Assembly (NCBI GenBank): GCA_023379345.1
Contig: JAMCUV010000006.1
Span: 1-15,059, forward strand
From: Thermoplasmatota archaeon
GTDB lineage: Archaea; Thermoplasmatota; Thermoplasmata; Thermoplasmatales; Thermoplasmataceae
Direction: 5' to 3'
Length of the DNA: 15,059 nucleotides
Shown here piece by piece: positions 6,589 to 14,249 of this stretch (the stretch's first letter is position 1; the number at the start of each line of letters is the position of its first letter). Made by a program: the position numbers and the translations under genes. Under the pieces are notes generated by a model that was not told the DNA's origin, made no database searches, and saw only the letters and a program-made list of their open reading frames with translations.

Positions 6589-7992
6589 ATGTTAGATGAT
6601 CCGTATGAAAATCTGGATAGCAAGAAACTGGGTTTCTTTCACTGGAAGAGCCTCATTACCACCGGAATGGGGGTATTCACCGATGGATATGATCTTTCAT
6701 CCATCGGCATTGTCCTTCCTCTGGTGCTGGTATCATTTGGAATCAAGAGCCTTACTGGAATAGAATCCTCACTTCTGGCGGGATCGGCACTAATTGGTGC
6801 AGTGGTGGGCGCATTGATTTTCGGCATCCTTTCAAATGGCGGCCGGAAACGCTTCTATGGCCTTGACGTCACCATAATGGCTGTTGCCGCTGTCCTGCAG
6901 ATATTTGCCGCCAATCCCCTGGAACTCATACTCATCAGGACTGTCCTGGGAGTTGGAGTGGGGGCAGATTATGTGCTCTCACCCATGATAATGGGGGAAC
7001 ACGCGAACTCAAGAGATCGTGGGAAAATAATTGCCCTGGGATTCGGACTGCTCTGGGGCTTCGGCGCCACGGTTGCAGCTGTGGTATACCTGGGCCTTCA
7101 TGGAGTCGTGTCCGATTCTATTCTCTGGAGGGTTGTGCTGGCAGCAGGATCAATCCCAGCAGTTGCTGTCATATATCTCAGGAGGAAAATGCCGGAAACA
7201 GCAAGATACCTGGGCAGAATCAAGGGCGACAAGGAGGGCGCGGCAGAAGTCATCCAGGAGATAAGCGGCAAAAGTGTTGATCCCGACACAATAGTCAGGG
7301 ACGGCAACGGGCTCAGGTATTATCTCAGGAAACAGTGGAAGGTTTTCCTGGCTGCATCGGTTCTGTGGTTCCTCTTCGACATGGTTGCATATTCAGGCAT
7401 CCTATTTGGGCCAAGCCTCATAGCCGGAAGCCTTGGGCTGAACTCTGGTGACTTCCAGCTTCTTATGGAGGGGCTTTTTGTGGTCCCGGGAGGTTTAATC
7501 GCCCTGTCGCTCATTGACAGGAAGGGCAGAAAACCCCTGCAGATTGCTGGCTTCGTTGGAATGGCCGCAGCCCTGGTATCTTTTGGAATGTACAAGCACT
7601 TGACAGGAGTACTGGCAATACCGGCAATTGCCCTGGCGCTCTATGGTTCCCAGAACCTGTTCCAGCAGGCAGGTCCCGGTTCGGTTTCAGCCTCAGGAAT
7701 GCTTGGCATTGAGCTGGCCCCCACAAAAATCAGGGGTACCATACAGGCCCTAACTGTTGCCTCCGGAAGAATGGGTGCCACCGTATCCACCTTCATATTC
7801 CCATATCTCTTCGGGGTGTATGGCGAATCTTTCGCCGTATATTTCCTAGGTTCTATTGCTCTTGTCGCCTCCATAGTCACGCTGGTTGGAATCCCGGAGA
7901 CAGCCAGGAAGGGACTTGAGAAATCCTCGAACGAGACAATGCAGGGTTCGGAAATCACGCAGAAGGCTGCAGAAGCAGGTGGAGGACAATGA
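6589..7992 (+). CDS. MFS transporter, phosphate/metabolite:H+ symporter-like
   Basis: A 12-helix major facilitator transporter of 467 aa in the cytoplasmic membrane. Helix 1 carries FTDGYDLSSIGIVLPL. The loop after helix 2 has SNGGRKRFYG in place of the usual motif A. RTVLGVGVGADYVLSPMIMGE in helix 4 resembles the GGDYPLS motif of phosphate:H+ symporters. The end of helix 6 has PETARYL, and the central loop has a second motif A-like IDRKGRKPLQ at about residues 304-313. The family is firm; the substrate is not, and related archaeal carriers are variously annotated for sugars, aromatic acids or phosphate. It overlaps surE by 4 bp, so the two are coupled; SurE releases phosphate from nucleotides, which fits a phosphate or nucleotide-salvage role by inference. 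The C-terminal tail of about 30 residues is polar. Confidence 0.9.
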   Translation: MLDDPYENLDSKKLGFFHWKSLITTGMGVFTDGYDLSSIGIVLPLVLVSFGIKSLTGIESSLLAGSALIGAVVGALIFGILSNGGRKRFYGLDVTIMAVAAVLQIFAANPLELILIRTVLGVGVGADYVLSPMIMGEHANSRDRGKIIALGFGLLWGFGATVAAVVYLGLHGVVSDSILWRVVLAAGSIPAVAVIYLRRKMPETARYLGRIKGDKEGAAEVIQEISGKSVDPDTIVRDGNGLRYYLRKQWKVFLAASVLWFLFDMVAYSGILFGPSLIAGSLGLNSGDFQLLMEGLFVVPGGLIALSLIDRKGRKPLQIAGFVGMAAALVSFGMYKHLTGVLAIPAIALALYGSQNLFQQAGPGSVSASGMLGIELAPTKIRGTIQALTVASGRMGATVSTFIFPYLFGVYGESFAVYFLGSIALVASIVTLVGIPETARKGLEKSSNETMQGSEITQKAAEAGGGQ

Positions 7993-8780
7993 TACTCCTG
8001 ACAAATGACGATGGGATATTCAGTCCCGGCATCAGATCCCTGTGGAAATCACTTCAGGATGCAGGGCTTGATGTGGTTGTTGTGGCACCTTCCCGGGAAA
8101 GGAGCGGATCCGGGATGTCCATAAGCCTGTCTGAAGCTGTTGAATATGTCAGGATCAGCCTTGACGGGCACCAGGCGTATTCCGTCAGGGGAACACCTGC
8201 AGACTGCGTGCTGCTTTCCCTGAATGTACTATTCCCGCATAAGATAGATGCGGTTGTCAGTGGGACAAACGCCGGAATTAATGCCGGCTATGGAATTATT
8301 TTCAACAGCGGGACCATGTCCGCTGCCCTGCTGGCCTCATTGATGGGGGTGCCTTCATTTGCATTTTCACAGCATGTCACTGCAGAAAACCGATCCAACC
8401 CTGAAACTTATGTAAACGGGGCTGCAATAGCGGCCTGGATGGTTTCTGAATTCCTGAAGTCCAGAGGCAGCAACAGGGGAATGGTCAATGTTAATTTTCC
8501 GGAGAAAGTTGATGGAAATACCGGAATGGTGGAAGTGCCATTCTCCAGGCGACCTCTGTACAGAAGGAAAATTATCTTCAACCAACGGACAGAGGAATTT
8601 GGTTCATTCAGGATCGTGCCCGTACAGGAAATACCGGATGTTTCCGGCGACATGGATGATATCTCGGCAGTCCTGAATTCCGGCCTCATATCCATAACGA
8701 GGATCGCCATGGAAGGAGATCCTGCACTGAAACCTGAGAACGGAATTCTTTCCATGGAAAATCCGGCAAATCCTGACTGA
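7989..8780 (+). CDS. surE: 5'/3'-nucleotidase SurE
   Basis: A metal-dependent phosphatase of 263 aa that removes phosphate from nucleoside monophosphates, and in some relatives from short polyphosphate. The active site is complete: D7 and D8 in LLTNDDGIFSPG, S39 in RERSGSG, and N94 in SGTNAGINAGYGIIFNSGTMSAA. The length is in the normal 245-265 aa range. The ATG at 7989 lies inside the end of the transporter gene (4-bp ATGA overlap) and has a strong Shine-Dalgarno GGAGG at 7981-7985, unlike the leaderless first genes in the window. It is probably a cytoplasmic dimer or tetramer. The stop is 36 bp from the stop of the convergent class V aminotransferase gene. Confidence 0.96.
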   Translation: MILLTNDDGIFSPGIRSLWKSLQDAGLDVVVVAPSRERSGSGMSISLSEAVEYVRISLDGHQAYSVRGTPADCVLLSLNVLFPHKIDAVVSGTNAGINAGYGIIFNSGTMSAALLASLMGVPSFAFSQHVTAENRSNPETYVNGAAIAAWMVSEFLKSRGSNRGMVNVNFPEKVDGNTGMVEVPFSRRPLYRRKIIFNQRTEEFGSFRIVPVQEIPDVSGDMDDISAVLNSGLISITRIAMEGDPALKPENGILSMENPANPD

Positions 8781-8807
8781 TAAACCCGGTTTCCAGGCCA
8801 GACATTT

Positions 8808-8821
8808 CCTGAAGATTCAGG
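8808..8821. repeat. Short perfect palindrome between convergent genes
   Basis: CCTGAA and TTCAGG are exact inverted arms with a 2-nt centre, spanning the gap between surE and the class V aminotransferase gene and touching the latter's stop codon. It could help end transcription in either direction, but no T-tract follows. Confidence 0.3.
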
Positions 8822-9977
8822 CTCCAGGATACCGGGAGAATATTTCACCTGCGGCCAGAGCACTTCTCTGTCCAACTTTCTTCCCCATCTCCTCCAGGGA
8901 GGATTCTATGGCGTTGAGGGCTGTTACAATGTGGGCCGGCTGCACCCATCCCATGTGCCCCACCCTGAAGTACCTGTCCCGGACAGAGGGATGCACGCCT
9001 GCGCCAAACTCCACCCCTTTATTCATGCATCTCTGCAGGAAATCAGGGATGCTTATTCCATCAACCATTACGCCAGTGACAGTGTTGCTTCTCAGTTTCT
9101 CCGTTGCCAGGATTTCAAGGCCAAGATGTTTTATTCCGGCCCTGAATGCCTGGGAGCAGATCTCATGGCGCCTGACCCTTGCCTCCATGGTCTCTGACCT
9201 GATCAGATCCATGCTCTTCTGTATTGAGAATACAGTACCTATAGGGGGAGTTGCGAAATATCCGCCGCCTCCCGCAAGAAACTTGTTCATTATATCGGAC
9301 CAGTTCCTGAGATCAGCGAAATAGCCGCTTATGGACTCTCCCTTGAGCCTCTCCATTGCTGATGGAGATGCCACAAGCAGGCCGGCTCCAGCCTGGGCCC
9401 CCAGCGCCTTCTGGCTTGCCGTGAGGCACACATCTATACCCCACTGGGCTGCTTTCATTGTCTCCCCACCTATGCTTGCAACACCGTCAACAATGACAAG
9501 ATCCACATGATTCCTGACTGCCTTTGCAACAGATTCCACATCGAGCCTCACGCCTGTGCTTGTCTCCACCTGGGTCATTGCAATGGCGAAGTACCTGCCT
9601 GAGGATACCTCGTGTTCAATGTCCCCAATGGAAACGGCCCTCCCGGCTTCAGCCCTGAGCACCTTCATGACCACAGGATATCTGGACATTATTGCCTCCC
9701 AGCGATCCCCGAATACACCGTTGCTCACCACCAGTATACGGGAGCCGCGGGGGATAAATGACATGACACTCTCCATTGCAACTGTTCCGCTGCCTGGCAG
9801 AATGAAAGGTGTGTAGGAACTGTCCGATCCGGTAACATACCTGAAACCCTCAAGGGAGTTCTTCATGGCACTGTTGAACTCAGGGGACGCAAAGCCAATA
9901 TTTGGCTGGACAGCAGCCGATAGAACATCGTAGTTGCCAATGGATGGCCCAACGTGCATCAATATTCTTGAAGTCAT
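8817..9977 (-). CDS. Class V PLP aminotransferase (alanine-glyoxylate / serine-pyruvate type)
   Basis: A PLP enzyme of 386 aa in the alanine:glyoxylate / serine:pyruvate aminotransferase branch, involved in serine, glycine and alanine interconversion. Visible features are the N-terminal MHVGPSIGNYDVLSA, the phosphate-binding LPGSGTVAMESV (about 60-71), the cofactor aspartate D164 in VIVDGVASIGG, and the Schiff-base lysine K190 in CLTASQKALGAQAGAGLL. Near the C-terminus, YFRVGHMGWVQPAHIVTAL is typical of this group. The length is normal. The ATG at 9977 lies about 24 nt from the centre of a TATA-like box, so the message is probably leaderless. It is divergent from the acyl-CoA ligase operon. 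The exact amino donor and acceptor cannot be told from sequence. Confidence 0.93.
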   Translation of the reverse strand: MTSRILMHVGPSIGNYDVLSAAVQPNIGFASPEFNSAMKNSLEGFRYVTGSDSSYTPFILPGSGTVAMESVMSFIPRGSRILVVSNGVFGDRWEAIMSRYPVVMKVLRAEAGRAVSIGDIEHEVSSGRYFAIAMTQVETSTGVRLDVESVAKAVRNHVDLVIVDGVASIGGETMKAAQWGIDVCLTASQKALGAQAGAGLLVASPSAMERLKGESISGYFADLRNWSDIMNKFLAGGGGYFATPPIGTVFSIQKSMDLIRSETMEARVRRHEICSQAFRAGIKHLGLEILATEKLRSNTVTGVMVDGISIPDFLQRCMNKGVEFGAGVHPSVRDRYFRVGHMGWVQPAHIVTALNAIESSLEEMGKKVGQRSALAAGEIFSRYPGA

Positions 9978-9996
9978 GGATATTCATGCCGCAATA

Positions 9997-10004
9997 GCAT
10001 AAAA
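9997..10004 (-). promoter_or_regulatory. Putative TATA box of the class V aminotransferase gene
   Basis: The minus strand reads TTTTATGC, centred about 24 nt before the ATG at 9977. The spacing implies a leaderless message. Confidence 0.45.
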
Positions 10005-10057
10005 CTGTTGCACAAGCTCATAATCATGACGATAATGAGAAGGTTCTTCTTTCCATT

Positions 10058-10076
10058 CATGGGATTCCCACCATGA
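10058..10076. promoter_or_regulatory. Overlapping dyads upstream of the acyl-CoA ligase operon, candidate operator
   Basis: TGGGA and TCCCA are exact arms around one T (10060-10070). TCATGG and CCATGA form a second exact pair sharing the same bases (10058-10063 and 10071-10076). They sit just upstream of the weak AT element at 10081-10089, where an activator would bind. No regulator gene lies next to it. Confidence 0.35.
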
Positions 10077-10080
10077 TCGC

Positions 10081-10089
10081 AAAATTATT
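10081..10089 (+). promoter_or_regulatory. Weak TATA-like element of the acyl-CoA ligase operon
   Basis: It reads AAAATTATT, centred about 29 nt before the ATG at 10114. It is a poor match compared with the other boxes in the window, so this promoter may depend on an activator. Confidence 0.3.
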
Positions 10090-10113
10090 GTTTTGTCCGG
10101 GAGTATGGTGTTA

Positions 10114-12009
10114 ATGTCAGAAATGGTGTATTATCCACCAGACTCACAATCAACAAATGTAATGAAGTTAGGGGAAAAACACGGAATGCAAAGGCTGACT
10201 GATCTCTATGACAGGGCGGATGCGGATCCTGAGTGGTTCTGGCCGGCGGTTGTTCAGGATTGCAACATCGCCTTCAGTAAGCCCTATGATCGTGTAATGG
10301 ATGGGAGCAGGGGTAAACCCTGGACCAGATGGTTCACGGGAGGCCACATAAACATTGCTCATAACTGCGTGGAGAAATATGGTGATTCTGACAGGCCTGC
10401 GGTGAAGTACGAAACCGAGGAAGGCATATCCGGATCAATGAGCTTCAGGGAACTGAACAGGGTCACGGGAAAGCTTGGAGGTTTTCTCCAGGAAGCTGGA
10501 ATTGCCAGGGGTGACAGGGTTGGCATATACATGCCGCCGTCACTGGAGGGTGTTGTTGCCCTCTATTCTGTCCTGAGAATCGGTGCTGTTGCTGTTCCTG
10601 TATTTTCCGGATATGGTATTGAGGCGGTCAAGACAAGGATTCAGGATTCTGGGGCAAAGGCACTTTTCTCCTTCGCATTCTATTCCAGGAAAGGGAAGAC
10701 CATTGACATGCAGTCCACAGTCCAGGCCCTCCCCGATATAATGCACATAGTCAAGGATGCTAAATCACCGGATGTTTTTGATTTCTGGAAGAGCGTTGAT
10801 TCCGGAACATATGTTGAATCGGCCGACACAGAATCCGAGGACCCGGCCATAATGCTTTATACCTCTGGCACCACAGGGAAGCCAAAGGGAACTGTGCATG
10901 TCCATGGGGGAAGCTTTGTCAACATCGTGAAGGAGGTGAAGTATTATATGGACATGAGGCCGGAAGATACCCTCTTCTGGATATCCGACCTTGGATGGAT
11001 GATGGGACCATGGTCAATTCTTGGTGCCAATGCGCTTGGTGGTTCAATATTCGTTTATGACGGGGCTGTTGACTATCCAGACATAAGGAGGCTCTGGAGA
11101 ATGATTTCATCAAATGGGATCACGCTTCTTGGCCTTTCCCCCACACTGGTGAGATCCCTGAAATCCCGGAATGCTGCATTCCCCATGCCGTCCGTGCGGG
11201 TCTTCGGATCCACCGGGGAGCCATGGGACGAGGAATCATGGCTCTGGCTCTTCAGGGAGATTGGGTCAGGCAAAACCCCCATAGCGAATATATCAGGAGG
11301 GACCGACATAATCGGATGCTTCCTGGCCTCCACCCCTGCCATACCACTCATGCCCAGGTGCCTGTACCGTGGACTGGGCATGAATACCTCTGTGCTCAGC
11401 GAGGATGGCCATGATGTGGTGGATCAGGTGGGGTACCTGGTTTCAAAGAGCCACTGCCCTTCCATGACCAGGGGAATATGGGGGCAGCCGGAGAAATATC
11501 TGGAAACCTACTGGTCCCAGTTCAAGGACGTGTGGGTCCAGGGAGACTGGGCAATGAGGGATCGCAACGGCTATTATTTCCTGTTCGGAAGATCAGACGA
11601 TGTGATCAAGGTATCCGGAAAGAGGCTGGGACCAAATGAGATCGAGAACTCGGTCATGGAGGTGCCCGGAGTTAATGAATCTGCAGTCATAGGAGTACCT
11701 GATGCCATGAAGGGGGAAGCCGTTGTCATATTCTATACTGGGGAAAATAGCGACGGAACCATGGAGGCAATAAGGAAGAAGGTGGAGGAGAGCATGGGAA
11801 AGTCATTTCTTCCGAAATTCACCATATGGCTTCCGCAGCTTCCCAAGACAAGGAACGGCAAGATAGTGAGGAGGGTTGTGAAAAGAGCTTTCCTGGGCCA
11901 GGACCCTGGGGATGTTAGCAATCTTGAGGACACGGCCATTATGGATTACATAAAAGAGGTTGGCAGGATCAGGGACAGGCCTGATGATTTCGGGGGGATG
12001 TCCCGGTGA
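10114..12009 (+). CDS. AMP-forming acyl-CoA synthetase, acetyl-CoA synthetase-like
   Basis: An adenylate-forming ligase of 631 aa that joins a carboxylic acid to CoA through an acyl-AMP. The N-terminal ACAS_N-type segment has DPEWFWPAVV and WFTGGHINIAHNC. The ATP loop TSGTTGKPKG is at 250-259, and GSTGEPWDEESW follows. The hinge region has GRSDDVIKVSGKRL from about 492, and the catalytic lysine is K583 in TRNGKIVRR. Where acetate enzymes have WWQTET with the pocket tryptophan, this protein has SGGTDI (394-399), as in acetoacetyl-CoA synthetases. A substrate larger than acetate is therefore likely, but unknown. Possible starts are TTG 10093, ATG 10105 and ATG 10114; I prefer 10114, with GGGAG about 10 nt before it and the AT element upstream. 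The stop overlaps the next gene by 4 bp. Confidence 0.9.
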   Translation: MSEMVYYPPDSQSTNVMKLGEKHGMQRLTDLYDRADADPEWFWPAVVQDCNIAFSKPYDRVMDGSRGKPWTRWFTGGHINIAHNCVEKYGDSDRPAVKYETEEGISGSMSFRELNRVTGKLGGFLQEAGIARGDRVGIYMPPSLEGVVALYSVLRIGAVAVPVFSGYGIEAVKTRIQDSGAKALFSFAFYSRKGKTIDMQSTVQALPDIMHIVKDAKSPDVFDFWKSVDSGTYVESADTESEDPAIMLYTSGTTGKPKGTVHVHGGSFVNIVKEVKYYMDMRPEDTLFWISDLGWMMGPWSILGANALGGSIFVYDGAVDYPDIRRLWRMISSNGITLLGLSPTLVRSLKSRNAAFPMPSVRVFGSTGEPWDEESWLWLFREIGSGKTPIANISGGTDIIGCFLASTPAIPLMPRCLYRGLGMNTSVLSEDGHDVVDQVGYLVSKSHCPSMTRGIWGQPEKYLETYWSQFKDVWVQGDWAMRDRNGYYFLFGRSDDVIKVSGKRLGPNEIENSVMEVPGVNESAVIGVPDAMKGEAVVIFYTGENSDGTMEAIRKKVEESMGKSFLPKFTIWLPQLPKTRNGKIVRRVVKRAFLGQDPGDVSNLEDTAIMDYIKEVGRIRDRPDDFGGMSR

Positions 12010-12830
12010 AGGCAGGAGAATTTGAGGCCAGGTTGCTTTCTGATGGCTATTTCACCCTTGACCCCGGTGCATATTTTGGCATTGTGCCAAGACCAATATG
12101 GAGCAGGGCTTTCAGGGAAACACCAAGCGGGAGAGTGAAGCTGGCACTGAACGTTGTACTTCTCCAGGGGAAGGATTATTCAGCTCTTATAGACAGCGGC
12201 ATAGGCTTACCCGAGAGCCAGAAGATGCGGACAATCTATGAAATTGAAAAGACCAGTGATATTGTACCGCAGATCAGGGACGTCATGAACCCGGATGACA
12301 TAAGATTCATCATACATTCCCACCTGCACTTTGACCACAGCGGACACAGCCTGGACGGGATGCCCGGAAAGCGCGTCTTCAGGAATGCCTCCCTTGTTGC
12401 CCAGGACCTTGAGTTCAGGGCATACAGCAGGCCAAATGAGTTCACAAGAAGCAGCTACATCCGCAACACCGCGCAGATGAACAGGGCAAGCAAGATAAGG
12501 CTGGGCGGATCAATGAGGTTCAAGAACGATATCAGGGTAATCAGGACCGGCGGGCACACAGCCGGGCACCAGGTCATCATTGCCGGAAGCGGAACCGGCC
12601 AGATCATGTATTTCGGAGACCTGATACCTTCAGCCTTTCACGTGAGGATCCCATACATAACTGCCATAGACAGCTTCCCAATTGAAACCGTGCAGATGAA
12701 GAAGAAACTCATTGAAAGGGCCATCCGTGAAAAATGCGTATGCATCTTCAACCATGATCCGGAGACACCTGCCGGAATAATATCAGGAGACCTGCAGAAT
12801 CCGCGGGTTGAGAAGGTATTCCTGGAATGA
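12006..12830 (+). CDS. Metallo-beta-lactamase-fold hydrolase
   Basis: A 274-aa hydrolase of the MBL superfamily, in the part that contains lactonases and glyoxalase II-like enzymes. The dinuclear metal site is complete: H106, H108, D110 and H111 in HLHFDHSG, H184 in GGHTAGH, D205 in YFGDLIP and H250 in IFNHDPE. The N-terminal segment, with LLSDGYFTLDPGAYFGIVP, resembles AHL-lactonase-like members. There is no signal peptide, so it acts in the cytoplasm. It starts with GTG at 12006, overlapping the ligase stop by 4 bp (GTGA), with a G-run about 10 nt upstream that may act as ribosome binding site. Coupling to an acyl-CoA ligase suggests it makes the acid (from a lactone or ester) or hydrolyses the thioester; both are inference. 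Its stop is 2 bp from the convergent PhoU-type gene. Confidence 0.9.
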   Translation: MKAGEFEARLLSDGYFTLDPGAYFGIVPRPIWSRAFRETPSGRVKLALNVVLLQGKDYSALIDSGIGLPESQKMRTIYEIEKTSDIVPQIRDVMNPDDIRFIIHSHLHFDHSGHSLDGMPGKRVFRNASLVAQDLEFRAYSRPNEFTRSSYIRNTAQMNRASKIRLGGSMRFKNDIRVIRTGGHTAGHQVIIAGSGTGQIMYFGDLIPSAFHVRIPYITAIDSFPIETVQMKKKLIERAIREKCVCIFNHDPETPAGIISGDLQNPRVEKVFLE

Positions 12831-12832
12831 TC

Positions 12833-13810
12833 TCAGATGCTGAACTCCTCCCTCTCTGAGAGGATCATGTCCATGGCAAGCTCCGCTATGTCTGTGGCGT
12901 ACAGGCCGATCCTGACGATTTCCTCGGATGAAGGCACAACAATTGCCACCATTTCGCCTCCCTTAAGCGACCTGAGGATCTCGTCCTTCCTTGCCGTTAC
13001 AGTGGCTTTCTTCCCTATTATGGGATCCAGCGAATCGAATTTCTTTGCATAGAAAGCATCAACCGCCTCATTGTACATCTGGCCTGATTCCCTGAGGAAC
13101 TCCACTATTGATTCTGATTCCTTCCCACTGCGTTCCGGCACAGTTTTCCAGAGCTTGCACAGGTTCACCGCATGATCCGCTATCCTTTCCAGTATGCGGG
13201 AGAATATGAGGTAAAAGACACTGTTTTCTTCATCGCTCTCGCCACTCTTCACCTCCCTGTAAACATAGAGCTGATACCTGTCAACGTCGTCATCGCGGTT
13301 AATGACGCTGTCCAGCAGGGCGGAATCCGACCCTGAAATGCCATTGATTGTGTCCTCTATCATTGTCTGCACATTGAGCGACATGCGCCTCACTGCATTT
13401 GGAAGGGGAAATGACTTGGAATCAAGGACGTTCTGGAGCACCACTGACCTTGAGGATTCGTCGAATATCTCCACACCCATCACCAGCCTGGAGAACCGGG
13501 ATATGGCATCAACCATCCCTGCATCCATGTATTTCGGGCTCTTTATGGTGAGTGTGTCAAAGCCTGCTATGTACAGGGAAGTCAGGACCCGCTGGAAATA
13601 TTCCGGATTGGGCCTTCCAGAAACTGTGAGTATGCGTGCATTCTCCTTGGGTCTTGCCTGGGAATGCGTTACAGTTAGAACCCCCTGGGAATCATCAATT
13701 ATGACTTCGCTGCCCTTGGTGATCTTGGCTTCCTTAACCCATTTGGAAGGAAGCGATATTATGAAAGTCGAGCCTCCTGTGAGCTGGACTCTTCTGGTAT
13801 ATGTTGCCAT
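12833..13810 (-). CDS. AbrB-PhoU domain protein, phosphate uptake regulator-like
   Basis: A 325-aa archaeal regulator. Residues about 3-50 form a SpoVT/AbrB-type DNA-binding fold (RRVQLTGGSTFIISLPSKWVKEAKITKGSEVII). The rest is mostly helical and PhoU-like, with two related halves: the first around MSLNVQTMIEDTINGISGSD and RILERIADHAVNLCKLW, the second around VRIGLYATDIAELAMDMIL. PhoU domains bind metal clusters and in bacteria restrain phosphate uptake; archaeal AbrB-PhoU fusions probably regulate transcription. That role is inferred. The ATG at 13810 is about 25 nt from the centre of a TATA box, so the message is probably leaderless. No phosphate ABC transporter is next to it; the nearest candidate target is the phosphate-symporter-like MFS gene ending at 7992. 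Confidence 0.87.
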   Translation of the reverse strand: MATYTRRVQLTGGSTFIISLPSKWVKEAKITKGSEVIIDDSQGVLTVTHSQARPKENARILTVSGRPNPEYFQRVLTSLYIAGFDTLTIKSPKYMDAGMVDAISRFSRLVMGVEIFDESSRSVVLQNVLDSKSFPLPNAVRRMSLNVQTMIEDTINGISGSDSALLDSVINRDDDVDRYQLYVYREVKSGESDEENSVFYLIFSRILERIADHAVNLCKLWKTVPERSGKESESIVEFLRESGQMYNEAVDAFYAKKFDSLDPIIGKKATVTARKDEILRSLKGGEMVAIVVPSSEEIVRIGLYATDIAELAMDMILSEREEFSI

Positions 13811-13830
13811 CTATTTAGAAATTCACACAC

Positions 13831-13838
13831 ATATATAT
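13831..13838 (-). promoter_or_regulatory. Putative TATA box of the AbrB-PhoU gene
   Basis: An ATATATAT tract centred about 25 nt before the ATG at 13810. The spacing fits a leaderless message. Confidence 0.55.
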
Positions 13839-13903
13839 TGTTTTTGAGTGTTTCAATATTATTTATACAGGCAGAAATATATCTATATCAATGGCCAAAA
13901 AGA

Positions 13904-14089
13904 TCAGAACATGCGTCTCTTTATTGCCCCATTGATCTTCTGCTTCAGATCTTCGTTGATCTCCTCAATCCCATGTTCATTTTTTGCATGTTCCACGATC
14001 TGCGGAATCAGATCTTCCGCCTTCTTTGATGACACCTCATACTGGCAGTCCATGCCTATATCCTTGCACCTGAAACGATAACTTGCCAT
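13904..14089 (-). CDS. DUF1059 family small protein
   Basis: A 61-aa protein matching the DUF1059 pattern: an N-terminal FRCKDIGMDCQYEV with cysteines C8 and C15, then a helix ending in HAKNEHGIEEI and a final amphipathic helix (LKQKINGAIKRR). The full family length is present. Family members are small soluble proteins of unknown function in archaea and bacteria; the two cysteines and the HA..HG histidines could bind a metal, which is a guess. A TATA-like palindrome lies about 35 nt upstream of the ATG at 14089. Downstream, a minus-strand T-tract (13897-13901) begins just after the stop and may end the message before the AbrB-PhoU promoter. It is a stand-alone gene. Confidence 0.88.
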   Translation of the reverse strand: MASYRFRCKDIGMDCQYEVSSKKAEDLIPQIVEHAKNEHGIEEINEDLKQKINGAIKRRMF

Positions 14090-14118
14090 TCAGATCGTCT
14101 TTAACATTCCATTCAGAC

Positions 14119-14130
14119 AATATTAATATT
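14119..14130 (-). promoter_or_regulatory. Putative TATA box of the DUF1059 gene, palindromic
   Basis: AATATTAATATT is a perfect 12-bp palindrome centred about 35 nt before the ATG at 14089, giving a leader of roughly 9 nt. Being symmetric, it could also bind a dimeric regulator. Confidence 0.45.
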
Positions 14131-14191
14131 TCTCGTGATCCACTGCAAGGATGATTTCGTATCTACATGCCTGTATTTCGGATGACGCTTG

Positions 14192-14222
14192 AAAAATATC
14201 AGGAGAACTCACCCATGTGAGT
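14192..14222 (-). terminator. Hairpin and T-tract after the membrane protein gene
   Basis: ACTCAC (14207-14212) and GTGAGT (14217-14222) form an exact 6-bp stem with a CCAT loop. On the minus strand the hairpin is followed about 10 nt later by TTTTT (14192-14196). The element begins about 28 nt after the stop of the minus-strand membrane protein gene, where its terminator is expected. Confidence 0.45.
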
Positions 14223-14249
14223 ATGATTACGCCCTCTCCACTAGCAGGA

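Noticed and set aside
8408..8875. Minus-strand 155-aa frame opposite surE
   Set aside because: It overlaps both surE and the aminotransferase gene and has no family features.
13302..13847. Plus-strand 181-aa frame opposite the AbrB-PhoU gene
   Set aside because: Long only because the opposite strand is coding; it has no motif and runs across the regulator's promoter.
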